DNA from: Deltaproteobacteria bacterium
GTDB lineage: Bacteria > Myxococcota_A > Bradymonadia > REDH01
DNA: 37,032 bases
Reading direction: 5' to 3'
Assembly: GCA_007693585.1 (NCBI GenBank)
Contig: REDH01000189.1
Span: forward strand, 1 to 37,032
A program made the position numbers and the translations under genes. The notes under the pieces are model-generated. The model was given only the letters and a program-made list of their open reading frames with translations, had not been told where the DNA came from and searched no databases. Every line of letters begins with the position of its first letter. Position 1 is the first letter of the stretch. Below, piece by piece: positions 1 through 7,515 of this stretch.

Positions 1-32
1 GGGTGTGCAACGACGACCCCGGGGAGGGTGCG

Positions 33-509
33 GTGTCGGAACCGGTGAACATCGAGGAAGTACTCGAGCGCTTCCACGAGCGGCTGAGCGAGGAGGGTCT
101 GAAGTCCACCCGCCAGCGGGACATCATCGTGGAGACATTCTTCCGGCTGAACAAGCACATCTCGGTGGAGGAGCTGCTCGATGCGGTGCGGGAGAAGGCC
201 TCGCACATCGGCTATGCCACGGTGTATCGAACGCTGAAGCTCCTGGTCGAGTACAGCTTCGCGCATCCGCGGCAGTTCGGGGACGGGCAGACCCGGTATG
301 ACCCGATGGCCGAGGAGGACGACGAGCACGACCACCTCATCTGCGTGACCTGTCGGCGGGTGGTCGAGTTCGACGATCCGGTGGTGCAGGCGCGCATCGA
401 ACAGATCGCCCGGGAGCTGGGGCCGTTCGAGCTGAGCCGGCGGCGGCTGGAGCTCTACGCCCGGTGCACGGCTGACCCGTGCCCCTATCGCGACGCCGCC
501 GGCGGTTGA
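33..509 (+). CDS. Fur-family metal-dependent transcriptional regulator
   Basis: Ferric uptake regulator family: a DNA-binding repressor that senses a divalent metal or peroxide. The N-terminal winged helix is clear (TRQRDIIVE, then IGYATVYRTLKLL, the recognition helix). The dimerisation and metal half has DEHDHLICVTC with a CxxC zinc-site motif, and a second Cys pair, CTADPC, near the C-terminus. I chose the GTG at 33 because GGGGAGGG lies about 5 bases upstream; a GTG at 3 is in frame and would add ten residues. The sequence upstream lies outside the window, so the start is uncertain. Whether it senses Fe, Zn or peroxide (Fur, Zur, PerR) cannot be decided here. Its 3' end overlaps the convergent lipoprotein gene by 25 bases. 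Confidence 0.88.
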   Translation: MSEPVNIEEVLERFHERLSEEGLKSTRQRDIIVETFFRLNKHISVEELLDAVREKASHIGYATVYRTLKLLVEYSFAHPRQFGDGQTRYDPMAEEDDEHDHLICVTCRRVVEFDDPVVQARIEQIARELGPFELSRRRLELYARCTADPCPYRDAAGG

Positions 510-880
510 GCGGACGGGGAGCAGGCTCCGTCGACGCAGCGGAGGTCGCCGTCACAGTCGGCGTCGCTTCCGCACTCGGGGAGCCCGATTCCGCCCCCCT
601 GGCAGGTCGAGCTCGCGAGGTCGCACCGCAGGCCTTCGTTGCACTCGCGCTCGTCGACGCACGCCTGCCCTTCGCCGCCGGGAGCGCGCGTCAGGCACAG
701 GCGCGCCTCGAGCCTGGGGACGTCATGGCACTGGAGGAGGAGGCTGGGGCAATCCGCGTTCGATGAGCAGGGCTCGCCGTAGCCCTCGCTGAGCGACCAG
801 CAGGCCGCCAGAAGGACGCCTGCGATCAGGGCGGCCCCTCGGATCAGGAGCCCCGGTGGCGGTGTTGGGGGGGTCGTCAT
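485..880 (-). CDS. Small Cys-rich lipoprotein
   Basis: A 131-residue predicted lipoprotein. A short N-terminus leads into a hydrophobic stretch ending in a lipobox, LLAAC, with the lipidated Cys near residue 27. The mature part is Cys-rich, in three modules of the type C-x4-D-C ... L-x-C ... C (for example CGSDADCDGDLRC near the C-terminus). This spacing is frequent in secreted and surface proteins of myxobacteria. Function unknown; such modules are usually disulfide-bonded, so an extracytoplasmic location is likely. The ATG at 878-880 is followed at once by the signal sequence. The gene converges on the Fur-family gene and overlaps its last 25 bases. A TTGACA on the minus strand at 954-959 could be a -35 box, but no convincing -10 follows. 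Confidence 0.8.
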   Translation of the reverse strand: MTTPPTPPPGLLIRGAALIAGVLLAACWSLSEGYGEPCSSNADCPSLLLQCHDVPRLEARLCLTRAPGGEGQACVDERECNEGLRCDLASSTCQGGGIGLPECGSDADCDGDLRCVDGACSPSAQPPAASR

Positions 881-1095
881 GGTCCTGTGCTTCGTCGTTC
901 GTGAATGTGCGGGTTGGGGACCGATGCTGCGCGTTCCCGGATGATCCGGACGTTGTCAAGGGGCGAACCATTCACGGTGCGCTCTCCGCGACCAATCCCC
1001 GCTTCACTCCGGCTCGGCAACGCGGTACGGTGATCGCAGCGTACTTCGCCTCCGCTGGTTGGGGGCGGCTGCCTGTCCATCAGCCCCCGGTTTCC

Positions 1096-1596
1096 ATGAT
1101 CACGCCGACCTCGCTGCGCGCCCGTCTCGATGGCCCTCCCGCGCTTCGCGCCCTGTGGAAGACCCTCTCGCCGCTGCCCGGCGGGCGAACCCTGTTCAGT
1201 CGTGCCATCGGCAGGCTCGCGCCCTACACGGGCACGATCGACGCGCGGGTGGAGGAGCTGGAGCATGGGCGCTCGGTGGTGTCGATGGAGGACCGGCGTC
1301 CGGTGCGAAACCATCTGAACTCGGTCCATGCGATCGCGCTGATGAACCTGGCGGAGATGAGCACCGGGCTCGCACTGGTGAGCTCGCTTCCGGCGGGGAG
1401 TCGCTCGATCCTGACCGGGCTGTCCATCGCGTATCTGCACAAGGCGCGCGGCCGGCTGGAGGGGCGGTGCACGTGCGATCCGCCCGAGGTGGTGCGCGAG
1501 CGCCTGGAGCTGGTGATCGTGGGGACCATTCACGACGCGTCGGATCGGATCGTGGCCCGTGCCGAGGCGCGCTGGCTCGTGGGGCCGGCGAGATGA
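1096..1596 (+). CDS. DUF4442 hotdog-fold thioesterase-like protein
   Basis: A 166-residue protein of the DUF4442 family, a hotdog-fold group related to PaaI/YiiD acyl-CoA thioesterases. The family signature is well kept: PYTGTID near residue 42, VRNHLNSVHAIALMNLAE in the middle (the segment forming the hotdog helix and active-site rim), and YLHKARGRLEG before the last strands. It probably hydrolyses or binds an acyl thioester in the cytoplasm; the substrate is unknown. The in-frame reading extends upstream to 856, but similarity begins at the ATG at 1096. The stop TGA shares bases with the kinase ATG (ATGA at 1593-1596), so the two genes are almost certainly translated together. Confidence 0.88.
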   Translation: MITPTSLRARLDGPPALRALWKTLSPLPGGRTLFSRAIGRLAPYTGTIDARVEELEHGRSVVSMEDRRPVRNHLNSVHAIALMNLAEMSTGLALVSSLPAGSRSILTGLSIAYLHKARGRLEGRCTCDPPEVVRERLELVIVGTIHDASDRIVARAEARWLVGPAR

Positions 1597-3146
1597 CGAC
1601 GGATTCGCCATCCGCGTTTCCTTCGGAGCCCGGGGTGGGCGAGGTGCTCGACGGCAAGTATGCCCTCGAGGGGCTTCTCGGGGAGGGGGGGTTCGCGCGG
1701 GTGTTCGTCGCCCGGCACACGGCGGTCCGCAACCTGCGCTGTGCGGTGAAGCTGCTCCGGCCGCAGTTCGCGAGTGATCCGGATGCCGTTCAGCGGTTCC
1801 TGCACGAAGCGGAGACGGCGGCCGCGCTGCGCAGCCGGCACACGGTACGGATCACCGATGTGGGCACCGCCTCGGGCCGGGTGCCGTACATCGTGATGGA
1901 GCTGGTCGAGGGCGTGCCCCTGGATGAGGTGCTCCGCGCGGAGGGATGTCTTGCCCCGGCTCGCGCAGCGGCGCTGACGATCGACGTCCTGCGATCGGTC
2001 GAGGAGGCCCACGAGCGGGGCATTGTCCACCGCGATCTCAAGCCATCCAACGTGCTGGTGGTCGAGGAGCCTGGCGAGGAGCGTCCGATCGCGCGGGTGC
2101 TCGACTTCGGCATCGCGAAGATCCTGGAGCCGAGCGGGGACCTCGAGGCCGGGCCGCTCACGCAGGCGGATCTGGTCATGTGCACGCCGACCTATGCGGC
2201 CCCGGAGCTGCTGGTGGGCCGGCCCGGGTACGGCACGGATCTCTATGCGCTGGGGCACATGCTGGCGGAGCTTCTGGACGGGAGGGCGCCGTACGAGGGC
2301 GGTCAGCCGATCGAGGTGGCGACCCGGCAGATGTCTCCGTCTCCCGTTCCGCTGGGTCCGCGGGCGAGCATCTCCGGCCTCGAGGGCGTGCTCGATCGCG
2401 CCCTGGCGAAGGATCCGGAGTCGCGGTTCTCCTCGGCCGCCGCGATGCGCGAGGCGCTCCTGGAGCGGCTTCCGCACCTGTCGGCCACTGTCGCTTCGCT
2501 CCCGGAGGGCGATGCACTCGACGCCGAGGCCACCGCACGTCTGCGGGCGCCGACGGTCCGGGGGCCGGATGCGCCCCCTCACCCGCTGACCCGTGCGCTG
2601 CGACGGCTGAGTACACCGATGCTCGCGGCGGTCGTCGGTGGGTCGGTGCTGGTGATCGCCGTTCTCCTCCTCGCCCTTCGCCCTGCGCCGGTTCCCCTTG
2701 CCGTAGCGGCCGCTCAGGATCTCGTGCAGGAGGCGATGGTGGCGACGTCCACCCGCCTCGTGCTCACCGCGGACGATCCGGGAGAGATCGAGGCTCATGT
2801 GGACGGTCGTTCGGTGGGCACCCTTCCCCTGGATGGCGCGCTGTTGCCCGTGTACCGTCCGGTCGAGCTGACGCTGACGTGGCCGGACACCGAAGGGTCC
2901 GGCACGACCCGGGTGATCCAGCACATCGAGCGGCCGGGGCCTTTCCGCTGGCATGCGAGTCGACCTGGCGCGGTGCAGGACGACGACTCCGGGTCTGCGG
3001 AGACGCGACCGAGCACGCGCAGCCGGAGTTCGGGTGGCAGTTCGGGCGGCCGGGGGCGCGCGGGCAGTTCCGGCAGCAGCAGCCCGCGCATCCAGCTCTT
3101 TGGTGGGGGAAGCGGGGGGAGCGAGGGCCGCGGGCGAGGGCGTTGA
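1593..3146 (+). CDS. Membrane-anchored Ser/Thr protein kinase (PknB-type)
   Basis: A 517-residue eukaryotic-like kinase. The catalytic domain spans about residues 23-295: glycine loop GEGGFARVF (30-38), ATP-anchoring Lys 53 in AVKLL, catalytic loop HRDLKPSN (147-154), DFGIAK (171-176) and APE (203-205). The kinase should be active, since all key residues are present; the third Gly of the loop is Ala, as in many bacterial kinases. A single transmembrane segment lies near 343-362. A roughly 100-residue extracytoplasmic region follows, then a Ser/Gly/Arg-rich tail of low complexity (470-517). No PASTA or other named sensor domain is visible. Coupled by ATGA to the upstream thioesterase gene, which may share its regulation or pathway. 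It ends 9 bases before a convergent gene. Confidence 0.93.
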   Translation: MTTDSPSAFPSEPGVGEVLDGKYALEGLLGEGGFARVFVARHTAVRNLRCAVKLLRPQFASDPDAVQRFLHEAETAAALRSRHTVRITDVGTASGRVPYIVMELVEGVPLDEVLRAEGCLAPARAAALTIDVLRSVEEAHERGIVHRDLKPSNVLVVEEPGEERPIARVLDFGIAKILEPSGDLEAGPLTQADLVMCTPTYAAPELLVGRPGYGTDLYALGHMLAELLDGRAPYEGGQPIEVATRQMSPSPVPLGPRASISGLEGVLDRALAKDPESRFSSAAAMREALLERLPHLSATVASLPEGDALDAEATARLRAPTVRGPDAPPHPLTRALRRLSTPMLAAVVGGSVLVIAVLLLALRPAPVPLAVAAAQDLVQEAMVATSTRLVLTADDPGEIEAHVDGRSVGTLPLDGALLPVYRPVELTLTWPDTEGSGTTRVIQHIERPGPFRWHASRPGAVQDDDSGSAETRPSTRSRSSGGSSGGRGRAGSSGSSSPRIQLFGGGSGGSEGRGRGR

Positions 3147-3155
3147 GGCCTGTGC

Positions 3156-3845
3156 TCAGTTGAAGGTTGCGCTGAACCGCAATCCGAAGCTCGATCCCTG
3201 CCAGCCATCGATGTTGGGTTCGCCGCTGCCGACGCTGTGGAACATGAAGCCGGCGGCGATCCCGACGCCCCACTGCGGTCCCACCCACCATTCCTTGCCG
3301 ATGCCGACATCGATGGCGAAGCCAGGGTCGGTGGCGAAGGCGAAGCCGCCCCCTTCGAAGCTGGTGAACGCCAGCCCGACGGATCCGGTGAAGTAGACGT
3401 TGGCGTCGCCGAGGTAGTAGGTCACCCCGGGTCCGAAGGCGTTGAGGGTTCCTCCGTCGAGGGGTCCGAATTCCCGTTCGCTGTCGATGTAGAACTGCGA
3501 CTCGGGCATGGTCCAGCCGAAGAAGGTGCCGTGGATGGCGAGGTTCGGCGCGACGATTCCGCCGATGGCGACATTGTAGTCGAGGGTGGCGCCGCGCAGG
3601 TCGAGACGTCCGGCCTCCGAGGCTTCGGAGCGGGTGGAGGCGTACCCGAGGCCGCCGGAGAGTCGCAGCAGGAAGCCGCTGTCGTGGTTGTAGCCGTGGG
3701 CTGCGCCGGGGAACGGCATGGAGTAGGGTGCCGCGCTCCGCGGCTGCGGAGGCGGGCGGTTGTCGAAGTACTGCGCAGAGGCGGCCCCGGTGAGCAGGAG
3801 GGTGGCGGCCAGGGCCGTCAGCGAGGCGATCGGGATGCGTGACAT
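3156..3845 (-). CDS. Small outer-membrane beta-barrel protein
   Basis: A 229-residue secreted protein with a Sec signal peptide (cleavage expected after ASA, residue 24). The mature part is rich in Gly, Phe and aromatic-alternating strands such as DYNVAIGGIVAPNLAIHG and GVTYYLGDANVYFTGSVGL, typical of an 8-stranded OmpA/OmpW-like barrel. The C-terminus, GLRFSATFN, resembles a final barrel strand, although the last residue is Asn rather than Phe. Function unknown. I chose the ATG at 3843-3845 because the signal peptide starts there; the open frame continues 16 codons upstream. The gene stands alone on the minus strand, with 264 bases between it and the transporter gene upstream. Confidence 0.8.
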   Translation of the reverse strand: MSRIPIASLTALAATLLLTGAASAQYFDNRPPPQPRSAAPYSMPFPGAAHGYNHDSGFLLRLSGGLGYASTRSEASEAGRLDLRGATLDYNVAIGGIVAPNLAIHGTFFGWTMPESQFYIDSEREFGPLDGGTLNAFGPGVTYYLGDANVYFTGSVGLAFTSFEGGGFAFATDPGFAIDVGIGKEWWVGPQWGVGIAAGFMFHSVGSGEPNIDGWQGSSFGLRFSATFN

Positions 3846-4109
3846 GCGGACCTCATGGGCGGGGAAGGGGCCGGCGTGCGGCCGGTGGCGCACGGCGCGT
3901 TCGCCCTTCCATGGAGAGCGGGTGACGGGGCGCCGGGACGCTGCGGAGAGACGGACGCGAAACCGTTCGGGCTATTCAAGGGATCTCCCGGCGGCAAGTG
4001 GAAAGGACCCGGCGGCGGGTGTCGTTACCTGTCGGGAGGCCTACCGGGGCCGGCGGTGTTTTCGGTGCCCGCGGATCATTTCGGCGACGCACGATGACCT
4101 CGTGGCAGC

Positions 4110-5903
4110 TCAGGCAGGGTGGAGTCCCCAGACGATGGGCACGACGACCATGGTGACGACGAAGACGATGAGGGCCATCGGGATGCCCACGCGGAGGTAG
4201 TCGGTGAAGCGGTAGCCGCCGGGGCCGTAGACGATGAGGTTGGTCTGGTAGCCCAGGGGGGTGATGAAGGACATGGAGGCGGCGATGGCGACGACGACGG
4301 CCCAGGGCCGAGGATCGACGGCGAGCTGTTCGGCGGTGGCCATGGCGAGGGGGAAGGCGAGGGCCGCGGCGGCATTGTTCGATAGTGTCTCGGTCATCGC
4401 GACGGTGAGCAGGTAGAGGGCGGCGAGGATGACCCAGGGCGGGAATTCTCCGAACAGGCCGAGCAATCCGCCGGCGAACGCGTCGGCGAGACCGGAGCGC
4501 AGGACCGCGGCGGCGATGCCGAAGGAGGAGGCGATGACGACGAGGACGGAGAGATCGACGGCGCGTCGTGCGGCGGGCAGCCCGATGCACCTGAACTGGA
4601 TGAGGATGACGACGGCGATGGCGACGGCGAGGAGGGTGTGGACGACCCCTGTGCCCATGGCGACGACCATGGCGACGAGGGTGAGGAACGCGAGCCGGGC
4701 GAAGCCGTGTCGTGGGCGCTGGGCGTCGGGGAGCTGGGCGACGAGGTAGAAGTCCGTGGAGTCGGCCCATGCGCTCCGGAACCCGGGTGAGGCTTCGAGC
4801 ATGAGGGTGTCTCCGGTCCGGAGGACGACCTCGCCGAGCTTCTGGTCGAGCCTCTGGCCGCCGCGATGGATGGCGATGACGGCGGCGTCGTAGCGGCGGC
4901 GGAAGTTGGCGGAGCGGAGGGTCTTCCCGACGAGAGGAGACGTATCGGAGAGGACGACCTCGTAGATCCTGCGGTCTCGGGTGTCGGGGGGGGGTTCGGG
5001 CAGGTCGTCCGCGGAGACGGGGAGAAGTCCGCGCGTCTTCTGGAGTTCGACGACGGTATCGGCGACTCCGAAGAGGACGAGCCGGTCGCCGGCGCGCAGT
5101 CGGTTGGAGGGGCGGACAGGGGCGATGCGGCGCCGCTGTCGCTCGATGGCGACGAGGAAGAGGCCCTGGAGGCTGCGGAGGCCCGCCTGTTCGATGCTCT
5201 GACCGATGAGGGGGCAGTCGGGGGCGACCTCGAGGGTGACGCCGTACTCTCGGGATGCGGCGCGGGCGGTCTGGTCCGGCGTGCGCCGGTCGGGCAGCAG
5301 GTGTCGTCCGACGAGGAGCAGGAAGAGGACTCCGACCAGTGTGGCCGGCAGCCCCACTGCGGTGAGTTCGAACATGCCGAACGGTTCGTGGCCGGACGCC
5401 GTCAGCAGCCCGCTGACGACGAGGTTCGTGGATGTTCCGATGAGGGTGCAGGTCCCGCCGAGGATCGCCGCGTAGGAGAGCGGGATGAGGAACTTGGAAG
5501 GGGGCCTGTTGTTCTTGAGTGCCCAGTCGCGCACGGCGGGGGCGAACATGGCGACGATGGGGGTATTGTTGAGAAAGGCGGAGAGCCCTGCGGTGGGGAA
5601 GAGGAGCCGCGCGAGGACGCGTTTGCGATCGAGGTGTCTGCCGAGCATCACGCGATTGAGCCCCTGGAGCGCACCGGTCTCCTGCATGGCGGCAGCGACG
5701 ATGAAGAGGAGGGCCACGGTCAGGACGCCGGCGTTGGAGAACCCGGCCACGGCTTCGTCGATGCCGATGACACCGGCGCCCCAGAGCACCACGAGCGCGG
5801 TGAAGAGGATGGCGTCGGGGGGGAGCACCTCGCGGATGAGCGTGATGAACATCGCCACGAGGACGACGAGGGTGAACCAGGCCTCGGGAGGGAGTCCGCT
5901 CAC
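4110..5903 (-). CDS. SLC13/DASS-family anion transporter with two RCK_C domains
   Basis: A 597-residue inner-membrane permease of the divalent anion:Na+ symporter / CitT-type superfamily (carboxylate, sulfate or similar anions). Two membrane halves flank a soluble insert. The first half carries the substrate loops FLNNTPIVAMF (about 110-120) and GTSTNLVVSGL (156-166). The second half repeats them as SNNAAAALAFPLAMA and TPLGYQTNLIVYGPGGY. Between them are two TrkA-C (RCK_C) modules at about 220-290 and 310-385, each ending in a GD-L-L/V-L motif; these are expected to bind a regulatory ligand. This layout is typical of the YfbS/SdcS-like subgroup. The start is GTG at 5901-5903, overlapping the stop of the upstream DUF1636-like gene (GTGA). 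Substrate cannot be assigned from sequence. Confidence 0.93.
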   Translation of the reverse strand: MSGLPPEAWFTLVVLVAMFITLIREVLPPDAILFTALVVLWGAGVIGIDEAVAGFSNAGVLTVALLFIVAAAMQETGALQGLNRVMLGRHLDRKRVLARLLFPTAGLSAFLNNTPIVAMFAPAVRDWALKNNRPPSKFLIPLSYAAILGGTCTLIGTSTNLVVSGLLTASGHEPFGMFELTAVGLPATLVGVLFLLLVGRHLLPDRRTPDQTARAASREYGVTLEVAPDCPLIGQSIEQAGLRSLQGLFLVAIERQRRRIAPVRPSNRLRAGDRLVLFGVADTVVELQKTRGLLPVSADDLPEPPPDTRDRRIYEVVLSDTSPLVGKTLRSANFRRRYDAAVIAIHRGGQRLDQKLGEVVLRTGDTLMLEASPGFRSAWADSTDFYLVAQLPDAQRPRHGFARLAFLTLVAMVVAMGTGVVHTLLAVAIAVVILIQFRCIGLPAARRAVDLSVLVVIASSFGIAAAVLRSGLADAFAGGLLGLFGEFPPWVILAALYLLTVAMTETLSNNAAAALAFPLAMATAEQLAVDPRPWAVVVAIAASMSFITPLGYQTNLIVYGPGGYRFTDYLRVGIPMALIVFVVTMVVVPIVWGLHPA

Positions 5904-6316
5904 GGGCTCTCCCCCCCGGGGTCTTCTCCGGCTGGTTCATCCGGAGGAGCGGAGCGGTGGATGTGCCAGTGGAGCTTCCCGTCCACCCAGACCTGCCAGA
6001 CGCGCCTTCGGAGGGACGGGGGGACTCTTCTCTCTCCGATGTCCCGCAGGTGGTCGAGCACCCGATCCAGTTCGTCGATGCGCCGGATGCCCACGAGGGC
6101 CACCTCGGCGCCGTGCAGCTCCACCCGGACGGTATGGCCGCCGTCACAGGAGTTGAGGCACTGGGAGATCCGCACGTGGGCGTTGATCCCGCGTCGTGCG
6201 CAGGCCGTGCGGGCATGGTCGAGGAGCGTCCGTTCGTCATCGGCTCCCGCCGCTCGGCGCTCCGGCCAGCGGCAGCGTCGACAGATGGCGAGGCGGAGGT
6301 CGGGAACTCGGGGCAT
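5900..6316 (-). CDS. DUF1636-like predicted metal-binding ferredoxin-fold protein
   Basis: A 138-residue protein with CRRCRW near the N-terminus (residues 11-16) and QCLNSCDGG in the middle. This Cys-x2-Cys ... Cys-x3-Cys pattern on a thioredoxin-like ferredoxin scaffold is that of DUF1636 and related [2Fe-2S] proteins. It probably binds an iron-sulfur cluster or metal; the physiological partner is unknown. The C-terminal 30 residues (VWVDGKLHWHIHRSAP and on) are basic, then Pro-rich. The ATG at 6314-6316 is the only in-frame start near the conserved region, and no Shine-Dalgarno sequence precedes it. Its stop overlaps the transporter's GTG start by four bases, so the two are co-translated; this suggests the protein senses or supports transport of a metal-linked or oxidised anion. 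Confidence 0.72.
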   Translation of the reverse strand: MPRVPDLRLAICRRCRWPERRAAGADDERTLLDHARTACARRGINAHVRISQCLNSCDGGHTVRVELHGAEVALVGIRRIDELDRVLDHLRDIGERRVPPSLRRRVWQVWVDGKLHWHIHRSAPPDEPAGEDPGGESP

Positions 6317-6593
6317 TGCGGGAGGAGGCGGGAATGAGATCGGGCGACATGGGTTTCGTCCCCTTGCCCGGATCGTCCGGACAGCGTACGCTGCTTTCGG
6401 ATCCGCGGAGAGGTCAAGCACGATGTGAGGACACTCCGGAGGACGTGCGGCAGGATGGTGACCCCACACTGGCGGGGCCGGCACCGTCGCAGCGACCGCG
6501 AAGCGTTCCTTCCCCGTTGATTGCCTGTCCGTCGAGTCCGTGCGTGCTGCATTCGCGTTGGGGTGGTGCCGAACGGCACACCGAGGAGTGTTC
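6317..6593. promoter_or_regulatory. Divergent intergenic region with adjacent palindromes
   Basis: These 277 bases separate the minus-strand DUF1636-like gene from the plus-strand AraC gene and must hold both promoters. Two perfect palindromes lie side by side: GTCCGGAC (6375-6382) and AGCGTACGCT (6383-6392). Read on the minus strand, the second contains TACGCT, which could serve as a -10 box. No complete -35/-10 pair stands out for either gene. The palindromes are candidate operator sites, perhaps for the adjacent AraC protein, but that is a guess. Confidence 0.3.
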
Positions 6594-7487
6594 ATGTCAC
6601 AGCCACCGGTCACGACCCTGGATGTCCGCTCCGCGATGGAGGGTGCGGGAGCGCTGGTCCGCCGCAGCCGTCCCGGGGAAGGCGTCCCCGAGCCGTTCGG
6701 CCGCCAGTTTCAGTCAAGCGCGGCGCTCCTGCTCGTGGTGGAACGCGGCGAGCTTACCGTGCGTGTTCAGCGTCAGGAGGTGGCCCTCCGGGCGCCGGGG
6801 GCTCTTCTGGTGCGCTCCGGGGTGACGGTGTCGGGCTGGGACGGTCGGTCCTCGGACTACTGGATGGTGCTGATCGAGGCGGGGCTTGCCGAGCACATCG
6901 GGACCGTGGAGGGGCTGCCGATGGAGGTGGCCCGCAACTTCGACGCCTTCCGCGACGTGATGGCGGATCTGGACGAGCCTCTGGGGTTGGGCAGCGCCAC
7001 GGCGCAACGGCTGGGATTCCTTCTTCGCGAGCTCGCGCTGGAGCTGGAGGACCGGGACAGCGGTTTCCGCATGGCGACGAGGAGCCTGCTCGCGTTGATT
7101 CTGGTGCAGCTTCGCCGCCAGCAGCAGCTCCAGATGAGCCGCGAGTTCAGCCAGGATCATGTCCTGTTCAGCGAGGTGCTCGACTACATCGATCGACACT
7201 TCGATCGCCCGCTCGAGATGGGGGAGATCGCCGACGCGGTGGGGCGCTCCCCTGCGCACCTCACGACGCTGCTGCGGCGGTCCACGGGCAAGACCCTGCT
7301 CGGCTGGGTGACCGATCGCCGGATGGCGGAGGCCCGGCGCCTGCTTGTGGAGACCTCCGTGCCGGTCGCCGAGATTGCCACGCGCGTGGGCTACGGATCG
7401 CCCTCGTACTTCACCCGGGTGTTCGGTCGTCATGTCGGCGAGTCCCCTGCCCGCTTCCGCTCCCGGAACCGACGCCGTGTGCGCTGA
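6594..7487 (+). CDS. AraC-family transcriptional regulator
   Basis: A 297-residue activator-type regulator. The N-terminal half (about 20-110) resembles an AraC cupin ligand-binding domain (LLLVVERGELTVRVQ, then GALLVRSGVTVSG). The C-terminal 100 residues hold the double helix-turn-helix: MGEIADAVGRSPAHLTTLLRR and VAEIATRVGYGSPSYFTRVF, ending in the usual G-x-SPARFR. A GAGGAG sequence sits about 6 bases upstream of the ATG at 6594, which fixes the start; the open frame extends 18 codons further up. It lies 28 bases before the RCC1 lipoprotein gene and is probably co-transcribed with it, so that gene is a plausible target. The effector is unknown. Confidence 0.92.
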   Translation: MSQPPVTTLDVRSAMEGAGALVRRSRPGEGVPEPFGRQFQSSAALLLVVERGELTVRVQRQEVALRAPGALLVRSGVTVSGWDGRSSDYWMVLIEAGLAEHIGTVEGLPMEVARNFDAFRDVMADLDEPLGLGSATAQRLGFLLRELALELEDRDSGFRMATRSLLALILVQLRRQQQLQMSREFSQDHVLFSEVLDYIDRHFDRPLEMGEIADAVGRSPAHLTTLLRRSTGKTLLGWVTDRRMAEARRLLVETSVPVAEIATRVGYGSPSYFTRVFGRHVGESPARFRSRNRRRVR

Positions 7488-7515
7488 CCGGAGCAGAACT
7501 CACCGAGGAGAGCGT

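Noticed and set aside
954-959. TTGACA on the minus strand as a complete promoter for the small lipoprotein
   Set aside because: No -10-like hexamer lies 16-18 bases downstream, so I mention it only as a possible -35 box.
3976-6579. An 867-codon minus-strand frame
   Set aside because: Rich in Arg and Pro, with no domain; it runs across the transporter and DUF1636-like genes, which have clear motifs in other frames.
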